10,246 bases of DNA from Candidatus Limnocylindria bacterium. Lineage in GTDB: Bacteria > Chloroflexota > Limnocylindria > QHBO01. Of this stretch, positions 1-6,822 are shown one piece after another. A program made the position numbers and the translations under genes. The stretch covers positions 1 to 10,246 of the forward strand of contig JASLBU010000263.1 in NCBI GenBank assembly GCA_030146365.1, given 5' to 3'. The notes beneath the pieces were generated by a model. It was not told the DNA's origin and made no database searches. It saw nothing but the letters and a program-made list of their open reading frames with translations. Numbering within the stretch: position 1 is the first letter of the stretch; each line of letters starts with the position of its first letter.

Positions 1-107
1 CCCCGGACCGCCCGATTCGACCCAGATCGACGCCCGATCCGGCTACCGAGGATGGACTCATCTGCGCCGTTCGGCAGCCCACGTATCCCCTCGGAGTAGC
101 TCGATTG
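1..107 (+). promoter_or_regulatory. dnaA leader / upstream region, no gene seen
   Basis: No convincing coding frame or RNA gene is visible. A GGAG at 93-96 is the likely ribosome binding site of dnaA. It lies 8 nt before a TTG at 105 and 11 nt before an ATG at 108. I do not see a clear -35/-10 pair or a strong DnaA box here. The rpmH/rnpA genes that often lie upstream of dnaA are not within this short stretch. Confidence 0.4.
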
Positions 108-1451
108 ATGGAAGCGAAGCAGGTGTGGCGCGCCGCCCTCGGCGAACTCCAGGTCTCACTCTCACCCGCCAACTTCGAGACCTGGCTGAAGGACACACAG
201 CTCGTCGAAATCGAGGACAACCGATACCGAATCAGCGCCCCGAACGGCTTCGCCCGGGATTGGCTCGACAACCGCTACCGGCCGCTCATCAGCCAGACGC
301 TGGCGCGCGTGGTGGGCGGCTCCGTGCAGGTGGAGTTCGTGGTCGCCGATGCGTCCGGACCGGTGCCGGCGCAGGTCGACGAGGAGGCGCAGCTCCAGAT
401 GCCGCCGATGTCGGCGGGCGGCAACGCGCTCAACCTCAACGCGCGCTACGGATTCAACAACTTCATCGTCGGGTCGGCGAACCGGCTCGCGCACGCCGCC
501 GCGCTCAGCGTCGCTGAGCGCCCGGGACACGCCTACAACCCGCTCTTCCTGTACGGCGGCGTGGGGCTCGGCAAGACCCACCTGATGCATGCCATCGGCA
601 ACGCCGTTTCCGCCAAATTCCCGCGCAAGCGAATCCTCTACGCGACGAGCGAGAAGTTCACCAACGACTTCATCAACTCGATCCGCGAGCAGAAGATGGA
701 GGACTTCCGCAACCGCTATCGGCGCATCGACGTGCTCCTCATCGACGACATCCAGTTCATCGCCGAGCGAGAGCGGACCCAGGAGGAGTTCTTCCACACC
801 TTCAATGCCATCCACGAGGCGGGCAAGCAGGTCGTCCTCTCCTCGGACCGGCCGCCCAAGGCGATCACCACGCTGGAGGAGCGACTCCGGTCGCGGTTCG
901 AATGGGGCCTCATCGCCGACCTGACGCCGCCCGACCTGGAGACGAGGATCGCGATTCTGCGCAGCAAGGCCGACGATCAGCTGCACCTGGTTCCGTCGGA
1001 GGTCATCGAGTTCATCGCGCGCAAGGTGGTCAGCAACGTCCGGGAGCTGGAGGGTGCGCTGAACCGCGTCGTTGCCTACGCGAGCATGAGCGGGATGCCG
1101 GTCAACAACGAGCTCGCCAGCGCGGTGCTCAGCAACGTCATGTACAACCCGCGCAAGAAGTCGATCACGCCGCAGCGCATCGTACGCGCCGTCGCCGACT
1201 ACTACGGCGTGAACCTGGATCAGCTGCGGAGCAGCAAGCGGGACCGCGCGATCGTGGTGCCGCGCCAGATCGCGATGTTCCTGATCCGCGAGGAGACGGA
1301 CATCAGCCTCCTGCGCATCGGTGCGGAGCTCGGCGGCCGGGACCATTCGACCGTTCTGCACGCCTGCGACAAGATCAACCGAGAGCTCCAGTCGAACGAC
1401 GAGATGCGGCGCGAGATAAGCGCGGTGCGGGAGATGATCTACTCCGAGTGA
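108..1451 (+). CDS. dnaA: Chromosomal replication initiator protein DnaA
   Basis: DnaA is the AAA+ ATPase that binds DnaA boxes, melts the origin and recruits the replicative helicase. All four domains are present. Domain I (about residues 1-80) begins with KQVWRAALGEL and has the ANFETWLKDT segment. A short acidic linker (about 81-105) follows. The AAA+ domain (about 110-325) opens with RYGFNNFIVGSANRLAHAA, has Walker A GGVGLGKTH (150-158), Walker B LLIDDIQF (210-217), and an arginine-rich RLRSRFEWG segment (259-267). C-terminal domain IV carries the DnaA signature ELGGRDHSTVLHA (407-419), which contacts the box. The length of 447 residues is normal. I chose ATG at 108. A TTG at 105 in the same frame is better spaced from the GGAG at 93-96 and would add one residue. 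The gene faces an origin-like spacer and dnaN, the classic arrangement. Confidence 0.97.
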   Translation: MEAKQVWRAALGELQVSLSPANFETWLKDTQLVEIEDNRYRISAPNGFARDWLDNRYRPLISQTLARVVGGSVQVEFVVADASGPVPAQVDEEAQLQMPPMSAGGNALNLNARYGFNNFIVGSANRLAHAAALSVAERPGHAYNPLFLYGGVGLGKTHLMHAIGNAVSAKFPRKRILYATSEKFTNDFINSIREQKMEDFRNRYRRIDVLLIDDIQFIAERERTQEEFFHTFNAIHEAGKQVVLSSDRPPKAITTLEERLRSRFEWGLIADLTPPDLETRIAILRSKADDQLHLVPSEVIEFIARKVVSNVRELEGALNRVVAYASMSGMPVNNELASAVLSNVMYNPRKKSITPQRIVRAVADYYGVNLDQLRSSKRDRAIVVPRQIAMFLIREETDISLLRIGAELGGRDHSTVLHACDKINRELQSNDEMRREISAVREMIYSE

Positions 1452-1510
1452 TCGCTCGTCCGCCCACCGGGCAGCCGATGGTACCCGTGAAGCTGTTTCG
1501 TACTGGGTTT

Positions 1511-1560
1511 CGTGGATAAGTGCCCGGTTCTCGTGGATATCTCGGTGGTGATGTGGACAA
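1511..1560 (-). repeat. Phased array of three DnaA-box-like sites
   Basis: Three nonamers in the same (reverse) orientation start at 1511, 1532 and 1552, so they are 21 and 20 bp apart, about two helical turns. All share the core GTGGA. The third is an exact complement of TTGTCCACA, the first differs from TTATCCACA at one base and the second at two. The even spacing on one face of the helix suits cooperative DnaA loading. Confidence 0.7.
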
Positions 1561-1579
1561 TCGGCACCCGGTCCACATC
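1550..1579. repeat. 9-bp perfect inverted repeat formed by two DnaA-box cores
   Basis: GATGTGGAC (1550-1558) and GTCCACATC (1571-1579) are exact reverse complements, separated by 12 bp, with centres 21 bp apart. The left arm overlaps the perfect reverse DnaA box at 1552-1560 and the right arm overlaps the forward box-like site at 1569-1577. The dyad is where box orientation in the spacer changes from reverse to forward. Confidence 0.7.
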
Positions 1580-1713
1580 CGCCCGCTAGGCTCCATCCAC
1601 CGGATCGAATGGTTCGTCCCCGGCCTCTCCGCAGTGGTGGCCCGGACGTCCACCGGCGAACCCCAGTTGTGCGCATCGGCCCCCACGCTCGGCTCGTGCT
1701 CACCGGCAGACCG

Positions 1714-1731
1714 TCGTCCACACCATCCACA
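1714..1731 (+). repeat. Two abutting forward DnaA-box-like sites
   Basis: TCGTCCACA (1714-1722) is directly followed by CCATCCACA (1723-1731). They match the consensus at eight (TTGTCCACA) and seven (TTATCCACA) of nine bases. They lie 24 bp before the AT-rich patch, so they are candidates for the boxes from which DnaA spreads into the unwinding region. Confidence 0.55.
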
Positions 1732-1755
1732 CCCCTACGGTAGGCGACGACGGAT

Positions 1756-1785
1756 GAGTATCCTTAAAGAGAACCATTAGTTGGT
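1756..1785. other. AT-rich patch: candidate DNA unwinding element and/or dnaN promoter
   Basis: By count, 19 of 30 bases here are A or T, a sharp local contrast with the GC-rich surroundings. It lies between the abutting boxes at 1714-1731 and the single reverse box at 1797-1805. A TATCCT at 1759-1764 could act as a -10 element for dnaN, although no matching -35 is seen. Both roles are inferred. Confidence 0.4.
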
Positions 1786-1796
1786 CAGTCAGGCGC

Positions 1797-1805
1797 CGTG
1801 GACAA
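1797..1805 (-). other. DnaA-box-like site near dnaN
   Basis: CGTGGACAA, the complement of TTGTCCACG, differs from the high-GC DnaA box at one position. It lies 35 bp before the dnaN start, on the far side of the AT-rich patch, so it could help position DnaA or repress dnaN. Confidence 0.5.
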
Positions 1806-1840
1806 ACTCCAGGTTCACGCCCCAGCGCAGTGAGGTCGCA

Positions 1841-2971
1841 ATGAACGTCTCGGTCATGCAGGAGAACCTGGCGCGCGGTCTCCAGACCGTCAGCCGTGCG
1901 GTGAGCAGCCGCGCCACGCTGCCGGTGCTCGCGAACGTGCTGCTCAAGACCGAGAACGCCGGCCTCAAGCTGACCGCAACGAACCTCGAGATCGGCATCA
2001 ACTGCTGGGTCCCCGGCAAGGTCGCCGAAGAGGGCGAGATCACCGTCCCCGCCAAGCTGCTCACGGACCTGGTCACGTCGCTGCCGAACCAGCGGATCGA
2101 CCTGGTGCTGTCGCCGAAGGATCGCACGCTGAAGCTGACCTGCGGCAACAACCGATCCAGCATCAAGGGCATCGAGGCCGACGAGTTTCCCGTCGTGGCG
2201 GCCATCGGCGAGACGCCCACCACCAGCGTCGACGCCCGTGTCCTGCGCGAGGCGCTGGGGGAGGTCGTGTTCGCCACTGCCAGCGACGAGTCGCGGCCGA
2301 TCCTCACCGGCGTCCTGACCAAGCTGAACAACGACACCATGACGCTCGCGGCGGCTGACAACTACCGAATCGCCGTTCGCACCGTGACCCTCACGCGCCC
2401 GGTGAGCCCGGAGGTCACGATCGTCGTGCCCGGTCGCTCGTACGCGGAGCTCGTCCGAGTACTGCCTGACGCCGAGACGCCGATCGAGATCACCGTCACG
2501 CCGAACAAGAGCCAGGTGCTGTTCCACGTGGAGGGCATCGACCTGGTCAGCCGGCTCATCGAGGGCCAGTTTCCGAACTACGAGCCCGTCATCCCGAGCG
2601 GGCACACGTCGCGCGCGGTCATCGACCGTGAGGCCTTCCTGGCCGGCACTCGCCGAGCGAGCATCTTCGCCCGCGACAGCGCGAACATCGTGAAGATCGA
2701 ACTGGGTGCGGAGGACGGCGACGGCAGTGGGGTGTCGATCACGGCCCATGCCGCCGACGTGGGGGACAACGCGGACAGCGTCGATGCCGCGATCGAGGGC
2801 TCGCCCACGGCCATTGCCTTCAATGCTCGGTACCTGATCGACGTGCTGAGCAACCTCGGCTCCGAGGAGGCCGCACTGGAGCTCTCCGGGCCGCTCGCAC
2901 CGGGCGTGATCCGTGGCATCGGCAAGGACGACTACGTCCACGTCATCATGCCGGTGCGAACTGCGTCCTAG
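1841..2971 (+). CDS. dnaN: DNA polymerase III beta subunit (sliding clamp)
   Basis: The beta clamp is a ring-shaped dimer that tethers DNA polymerase III and other repair and replication proteins to DNA. The 376-residue product has the normal family length and three similar domains (about 1-115, 125-245 and 250-376). Recognisable segments are the start MNVSVMQENLARGLQTV, the SRATLPVLANVLL stretch near residue 22, DEFPVV closing domain 1, the NYRIAVRTV motif in domain 2, and the typical C-terminus ending VIMPVRTAS. I chose ATG at 1841 because a GAGG at 1832-1835 lies 5 nt upstream and the protein then begins where clamps normally begin. The frame is open to 1781, but that extension lies in the origin spacer and has no clamp-like sequence. 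recF begins within about ten bases of the stop. Confidence 0.96.
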   Translation: MNVSVMQENLARGLQTVSRAVSSRATLPVLANVLLKTENAGLKLTATNLEIGINCWVPGKVAEEGEITVPAKLLTDLVTSLPNQRIDLVLSPKDRTLKLTCGNNRSSIKGIEADEFPVVAAIGETPTTSVDARVLREALGEVVFATASDESRPILTGVLTKLNNDTMTLAAADNYRIAVRTVTLTRPVSPEVTIVVPGRSYAELVRVLPDAETPIEITVTPNKSQVLFHVEGIDLVSRLIEGQFPNYEPVIPSGHTSRAVIDREAFLAGTRRASIFARDSANIVKIELGAEDGDGSGVSITAHAADVGDNADSVDAAIEGSPTAIAFNARYLIDVLSNLGSEEAALELSGPLAPGVIRGIGKDDYVHVIMPVRTAS

Positions 2972-2980
2972 GCGGTGACC

Positions 2981-4195
2981 ATGGCGCCGGGCGCCGCGGA
3001 GCCGCGCCCGGCCGCGACCGCCCCGATGGACCTCACGCGGCTCGCCTTGGTGGACTTCCGCAGCTACGCCGGCGCCGAGCTGCTCCCGGATCCGGGCCTG
3101 ACGGTCGTCGCCGCGCCGAACGGCACCGGCAAGACCAACCTGCTCGAAGCGATCCACGTCGCCGTCACCGGGCGCTCGCACCGAACCACCGTGGACGCGG
3201 AACTCGTTCGACACGGCCGTGACTTCGGTCGCGTGCGACTGGAGCTCGCCGGCGGCACGGGAGCGGGCGGATCGACGATCGAGCTCGTCGTGCCGGGCGT
3301 CGACGCAGCGGCCGGCATCCGCAAGCGGCTGACGGTGAACGGCGTCGCGCGCAGAACCACCTCCGTTGCAGAGACGGCACGCGCGGTCCTGTTCAGGCCC
3401 GAGGAGATGCTCCTCCTCGTTGGCTCACCGTCGGAGCGCCGCCGCTTCCTGGACGGCATCCTGGCTCAGCGCGACCGGCGGATTGCACGCGACCTGGTGG
3501 ACGTCGGCCGCGTCCTCACGCAGCGCAACGCCCTGCTGCGGGCCATCCGCGCGGAGGAGGCGACCCTCGACTCGCTCGCCTTCTGGGACGAGCAGCTCGC
3601 CAGCCTCGGGGCGAGGATCATGCGGGCGCGGCTGGAGGTGGTTGCGGAGATGCGCGAGCGGATCGGACCGCTCCACGATGCGGTGGCCGCCCCGGCGGAG
3701 CGTGGCGCGACCGTGGCGCTGCTCTACGTGGATGCACTCAAGGAGGCATGGCCGGATCGGGAGCTTGCGGCCGAGCGGCTTCCAGGTGAGGCCGAGCTGG
3801 CTGGCGCCTATCGGCGCCGGATCGCCGACGTCCGTCAGAAGGAGGCATGGAACGGGGTCAGCCTGGTGGGGCCGCAGCGCGACGACCTGCGCGCCGTCCT
3901 CGGTGGCCGCGACGTGGCCGTGCACGCCAGCCGGGGCCAGCAGCGCACGATCATCCTTGCGCTCAAGCTCGCCGAGACCGACCTGCTGGGCGCCGACGGG
4001 CCGCGGCCCATCGTCCTGCTGGACGACGTGTTCAGCGAGCTCGACCCCGATCGCTCGGCGCGGCTCTCAGGACTGCTGGCCGGGCGCGGGCAGGTGATCG
4101 TGACGACCGCCGACCCGGGGACGCTCGAGGCGGCACGCGCCCGCCGGGCGGCGGTATGGCGCATCCGCGACGGGCTGCTGGAGCGGGACGCATGA
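2981..4195 (+). CDS. recF: DNA replication and repair ATPase RecF
   Basis: RecF is an SMC-like ABC ATPase that works with RecO and RecR to load RecA at gaps in DNA. The family start RLALVDFRSYAGAEL lies at about residues 20-34. The Walker A segment is APNGTGKTN (45-53). A GPQRDDL motif lies at 297-303, the ABC signature is SRGQQRTI (317-324), and Walker B is IVLLDDVFSELD (344-355). Length is 404 residues from this start, slightly longer than usual. Start choice is uncertain. ATG 2981 has AGGCGG five bases upstream and nearly abuts the dnaN stop; GTG 2975 is in the same frame; ATG 3026 gives the most family-like N-terminus (MDLTRLAL) but has no visible ribosome binding site. The first P-loop position is Ala, where RecF usually has Gly. 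The stop overlaps the next start as ATGA. Confidence 0.93.
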   Translation: MAPGAAEPRPAATAPMDLTRLALVDFRSYAGAELLPDPGLTVVAAPNGTGKTNLLEAIHVAVTGRSHRTTVDAELVRHGRDFGRVRLELAGGTGAGGSTIELVVPGVDAAAGIRKRLTVNGVARRTTSVAETARAVLFRPEEMLLLVGSPSERRRFLDGILAQRDRRIARDLVDVGRVLTQRNALLRAIRAEEATLDSLAFWDEQLASLGARIMRARLEVVAEMRERIGPLHDAVAAPAERGATVALLYVDALKEAWPDRELAAERLPGEAELAGAYRRRIADVRQKEAWNGVSLVGPQRDDLRAVLGGRDVAVHASRGQQRTIILALKLAETDLLGADGPRPIVLLDDVFSELDPDRSARLSGLLAGRGQVIVTTADPGTLEAARARRAAVWRIRDGLLERDA

Positions 4196-4542
4196 GCACT
4201 CGTGACGAGGCCGGGCTGGCCGTGCAGCGCGCCCTCATGTCATGCATGGGCCCCGGAGCAGCGGAACAGCTTGCCCTTGCCCAGGTGCGCGTGGCATGGG
4301 CCGAGGTGGTCGATGAGGCTCGGCTGGAGCGTGGCCCGCTGTCCAGCCGCGTGACGCGCGTGACCGGTGGCACAGCGCACGTCGAGGCGACGGACGCGAT
4401 GCTCGCCCAGGAGCTCAAGCTACGCTCAGAGGCGCTTGTCTGGGCAGTCAACCAGCGGATGAAGGGTCGGCCCGGGGCGACGATCTTGCTGCTCGGCATG
4501 ACCGTTTCGGTGGGTCGAGGAGGCGGAGCCGCGATCCTATAA
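4192..4542 (+). CDS. dciA: DciA-like DUF721 protein, putative replicative helicase operator
   Basis: The 116-residue protein matches the DUF721/DciA pattern. A helical N-terminus carries a conserved Trp in RVAWAEVVDE (33-42). A strand-rich middle follows (TRVTGGTAHVEAT, 55-67), then AQELKLRSEALVWAVNQRM (72-90) and a closing strand GATILLLGMTVSVG. DciA proteins are the common bacterial partners that help load the DnaB helicase where DnaC or DnaI is absent. A DUF721 gene directly after recF is a known order in Actinobacteria and some relatives. Its ATG overlaps the recF stop (ATGA, 4192-4195), so translation is probably coupled. The stop lies inside a dyad containing TATAAT, the likely promoter of the next gene. 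The family match is by recognition; the loader role is inferred from the family. Confidence 0.8.
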   Translation: MSTRDEAGLAVQRALMSCMGPGAAEQLALAQVRVAWAEVVDEARLERGPLSSRVTRVTGGTAHVEATDAMLAQELKLRSEALVWAVNQRMKGRPGATILLLGMTVSVGRGGGAAIL

Positions 4543-4549
4543 TCGCGGC
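4528..4549 (+). promoter_or_regulatory. Perfect TATAAT -10 box inside an 8-bp dyad, promoter of the 4578 gene
   Basis: GCCGCGAT (4528-4535) and ATCGCGGC (4542-4549) form a perfect 8-bp inverted repeat with a 6-base centre, and TATAAT (4538-4543) sits in that centre. The spaced -35 position (4515-4520, TCGAGG) matches TTGACA at only three bases. The predicted transcript would start near 4550, about 27 nt before ATG 4578. No T-run follows the dyad, so an intrinsic terminator is unlikely, and an operator over the promoter is a better reading. Confidence 0.5.
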
Positions 4550-4577
4550 AGACCCCAGCGCAGAGACCCGGCAGCCC

Positions 4578-6803
4578 ATGAGCAACCGCTTCGCGACCAG
4601 GATCGGCCTGCCGGCTGCCGAGGAGCGTCCGGCCGATTCGCGAGACATCGTCGCCTTCGAGGAGCCGGCCGTCGGCGCGCTGGCCCGAACGAAGGGGAGC
4701 CTCTTCGTCCTCGCTCAGCTCACCGGCGGCTCGCCGCGGCTGGCGCGCGCGTCCCGCGAGGCAATCGAGGGCCTCAAGCGCGACTACTACTACGACCTGT
4801 CCGCCGGGGTCGTCCTCTCGCTGTCACGTGCGCTGCGCGGGGCGAATCGTCGCCTCTACCACCAGCGCCGACGCCTGGGAATTCCGCGCCGGGGCGGCGT
4901 GGGCATCGTCGCGCTCGTCGTGCGCGGTCGGGAGGCCCACGTCGCCCGGCTCGGGCCGGCCAGCTGCGTCCTCGTCAGGGATGGCCGGATGTACGAGATC
5001 CCGCCCCCACCGGCGGTCCCGGAGGACGACCCTCGAGTCCGGCAGCGGCGCATCGCCGGGACGCTCGGCGAGGCGCTCGAAGTGGAGCCGTTCACCTGGC
5101 AGGGTGGTCTCGCGGCCGGGGACCGGATCGCACTGGTCAGCCGGCACATGGCGCTCACGGTCGGCGTCCAGGAGCTCAAGCAGGCGCTGATCTCCGGCCG
5201 TCCCTCCCAGGCCGTGGAGCACCTCCAGCACGTCTTCAACGTTCGAGGCGGGACCGGCTCCGACGGGCTGATGGCCATCGAGATCACGGAGCTGGGGGCG
5301 ACCCAGACGACGCACCACCTCGACCCGGTCCGGCCGGCCGAGCCGCTGGCTGGACTCCCGGACCGCAGCCCGGTGCCCCTTGCCGACGCGATCGGGCGTG
5401 GCCTGCACCGTGCCGGCGACGCGGCCGAGGCCGCCAAGGGCGCGTCCGGCCGAGCGGTGGTCACCCTCCTCTCCTGGATCCTCGCCTTCGTCCCGCACCG
5501 CCGCGCGGCCTACCCCAAGACCATCCCGCGGACCGCCGAGCGCGAGCAGGGCCGCCGCCGAAGAATTGGCCTGGTGGGCATGGCTGGGGTGGCCGGGCTT
5601 CTCGCCGCGGGTGTGACCGTGGCGGCGCTGCCATCGGTTCCACCGACCGACGCAATTCCCAGGGCAACGCTGGCGCGCGCGGCGATCACCGAGGCCACCA
5701 CGCTCCTGGACCGCGTGGAGGAGCGCATCGGCGGGGCGGACCTCGTCGACCGCGACCCGGATCTCGCCACGACCCTCCTCGCCGATGCGCACGGAGCGCT
5801 GGAGCGCGCGGTCGATGCCGGCGTGACGCCGTCCAGCGTGGCCTCCCTGCGCGACCGGATCGATGGCAGGCTCGACGCGCTGTATCGGGTCGCCCGCGTG
5901 GAGGAGCCGGACCCCGTGACGAACCTGGCCTCCGCCTTCGAGGACGTCCGCCCGGCCGACATGGTGGCCGCCAGCGACGGATCGCTCTGGGTTCTCGACA
6001 CCGGCCGCGGCCGCATCATCCGGGTCGACCCCGCCGACGGCACCACCGCGCTGGTGTATCGGGCGGGCCAGGCGCTCGAGAGCGGTGAGATCCCGGGCGA
6101 TCCCTGGCTGATCGCCACCGCGGCGACCGATGTGGTGGTGATTGATCGCCAGCGCACCGCCTGGCGCATCGACCTCGCCGAGCGGATTCCACGACGGATG
6201 CCGCTGAACGGGGTGGAGGCGCTCAGCGGCGAGACCCACCTGATCGGTGCCCTCCAGCACCGGCCGCCGCTGGAGATCTTCAACCTGTATGCGGTGGATG
6301 CCGCGAGCGGGGACATCCGGCGATGGAGCCCTCCGGCGGTCATCCCCGTCACGTATCCCGAGCCACCGCAGGCGTTCCTCGTCGACGAACCGGACCTGGA
6401 TCCCCGCGAGGCGCGTGACCTGCGGGTCGACGTGAACGCGTGGCTGCTGCACGCCGACACGGTCACGCGCGTCGACTTCGGCTCGCCTCGCTCGCAGTCG
6501 GAGTACTCGCTGGACCCACCGCCCGACGCCGACGTGCGCGCAGGGCTCGATTACCGCCTGCTGGACGGCGCGACCGTGGGCGACCGAGATCTCCTGTACG
6601 TCTACGACGCGGCCCACGACCGGCTCATCGCCTTCCAGCGGGCGGACGGCGCGTTCGTGCGGCAGTGGATGGCGGAGTCGGGCACCGACGCGGCCGATTC
6701 GCTGGCCGACGTCCGTGGGCTCTCCGTCACGTCGGTGGCAGACGGGCCGCCGGCGGCGTACCTCCTCACCGGCGACGGGGTGGTCCGCCTCGTCCTCGAA
6801 TAG
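4578..6803 (+). CDS. Membrane protein with degenerate PP2C-like domain, one TM helix and C-terminal beta-propeller
   Basis: The 741-residue protein is not a family I can name. Residues about 20-238 follow the PP2C (PPM) fold pattern: SLFVLAQLTGG (41-51) where active enzymes have VADGMGG, LGPASCVLVRDG (125-136) for GDSRxYLxRDG, GDRIALVSRHM (181-191) for GDRxLLCSDGL, and GGTGSDGLMAIEI (224-236) for GGxDNxTxxxx. The usual metal-binding Asp is absent at each, so catalysis is doubtful. A linker (240-320) ends in RRRR (326-329), then one membrane helix (about 330-351), implying an inside N-terminus. A helical stalk (362-440) leads to a propeller-like region (about 460-741) with six strand clusters such as SLWVLDTGRGRIIRVDPADG. 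No Shine-Dalgarno is evident before the ATG. The gene follows the replication cluster with its own likely promoter. A signalling or scaffold role is inferred; function is unknown. Confidence 0.75.
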   Translation: MSNRFATRIGLPAAEERPADSRDIVAFEEPAVGALARTKGSLFVLAQLTGGSPRLARASREAIEGLKRDYYYDLSAGVVLSLSRALRGANRRLYHQRRRLGIPRRGGVGIVALVVRGREAHVARLGPASCVLVRDGRMYEIPPPPAVPEDDPRVRQRRIAGTLGEALEVEPFTWQGGLAAGDRIALVSRHMALTVGVQELKQALISGRPSQAVEHLQHVFNVRGGTGSDGLMAIEITELGATQTTHHLDPVRPAEPLAGLPDRSPVPLADAIGRGLHRAGDAAEAAKGASGRAVVTLLSWILAFVPHRRAAYPKTIPRTAEREQGRRRRIGLVGMAGVAGLLAAGVTVAALPSVPPTDAIPRATLARAAITEATTLLDRVEERIGGADLVDRDPDLATTLLADAHGALERAVDAGVTPSSVASLRDRIDGRLDALYRVARVEEPDPVTNLASAFEDVRPADMVAASDGSLWVLDTGRGRIIRVDPADGTTALVYRAGQALESGEIPGDPWLIATAATDVVVIDRQRTAWRIDLAERIPRRMPLNGVEALSGETHLIGALQHRPPLEIFNLYAVDAASGDIRRWSPPAVIPVTYPEPPQAFLVDEPDLDPREARDLRVDVNAWLLHADTVTRVDFGSPRSQSEYSLDPPPDADVRAGLDYRLLDGATVGDRDLLYVYDAAHDRLIAFQRADGAFVRQWMAESGTDAADSLADVRGLSVTSVADGPPAAYLLTGDGVVRLVLE

Positions 6804-6810
6804 CCTTCGG

Positions 6811-6816
6811 TAGAAT
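6811..6816 (+). promoter_or_regulatory. -10-like TAGAAT positioned for a leaderless transcript
   Basis: TAGAAT matches TATAAT at five of six bases and ends 6 bases before the ATG at 6823. A transcript starting the usual 6-8 nt downstream would begin at or next to the A of the start codon. No -35 hexamer or Shine-Dalgarno sequence is seen in the 19-bp gap after the upstream gene. Confidence 0.4.
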
Positions 6817-6822
6817 CCGTGC

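Larger units (their letters stand above)
1452..1840. other. Probable chromosomal origin of replication (oriC) between dnaA and dnaN
   Basis: This 389-bp spacer has no convincing gene and holds a cluster of DnaA-box-like nonamers (family consensus TTATCCACA, high-GC variant TTGTCCACA). Reverse-oriented copies are at 1511-1519 (CGTGGATAA), 1532-1540 (CGTGGATAT), 1552-1560 (TGTGGACAA, exact TTGTCCACA) and 1797-1805 (CGTGGACAA). Forward copies are at 1569-1577 (CGGTCCACA), 1714-1722 (TCGTCCACA) and 1723-1731 (CCATCCACA). Weaker six-of-nine matches lie at 1593-1601 and 1646-1654. An AT-rich patch at 1756-1785 could be the unwinding element and may overlap the dnaN promoter. The flanking dnaA and dnaN genes fit the usual place of oriC. 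Function is inferred from box density and context. Confidence 0.8.

Noticed and set aside
1452..1510. Terminator after dnaA
   Set aside because: Only short, interrupted GC pairings are visible and no T-run follows. It is not strong enough to report.
1520..1780. 86-codon plus-strand open frame within the dnaA-dnaN spacer
   Set aside because: It runs through the DnaA boxes, has no ribosome binding site and shows no recognisable sequence. The region is better read as origin DNA.
1781..1840. 20-residue N-terminal extension of dnaN
   Set aside because: It begins at a TTG inside the origin spacer, contains a DnaA box and is absent from the family. ATG 1841 has a good ribosome binding site.
162..3214. 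Two long minus-strand open frames (522 and 504 codons) opposite dnaA, the origin spacer and dnaN
   Set aside because: They lie antisense to certain genes and have Arg/Asp/Val/His-rich sequences typical of shadow frames in GC-rich DNA. They show no domain motif and also cross the origin spacer.
4528..4549. Intrinsic terminator after dciA
   Set aside because: The hairpin has a strong stem but no T-run follows, and its loop holds a consensus -10 box, so a promoter/operator reading is preferred.
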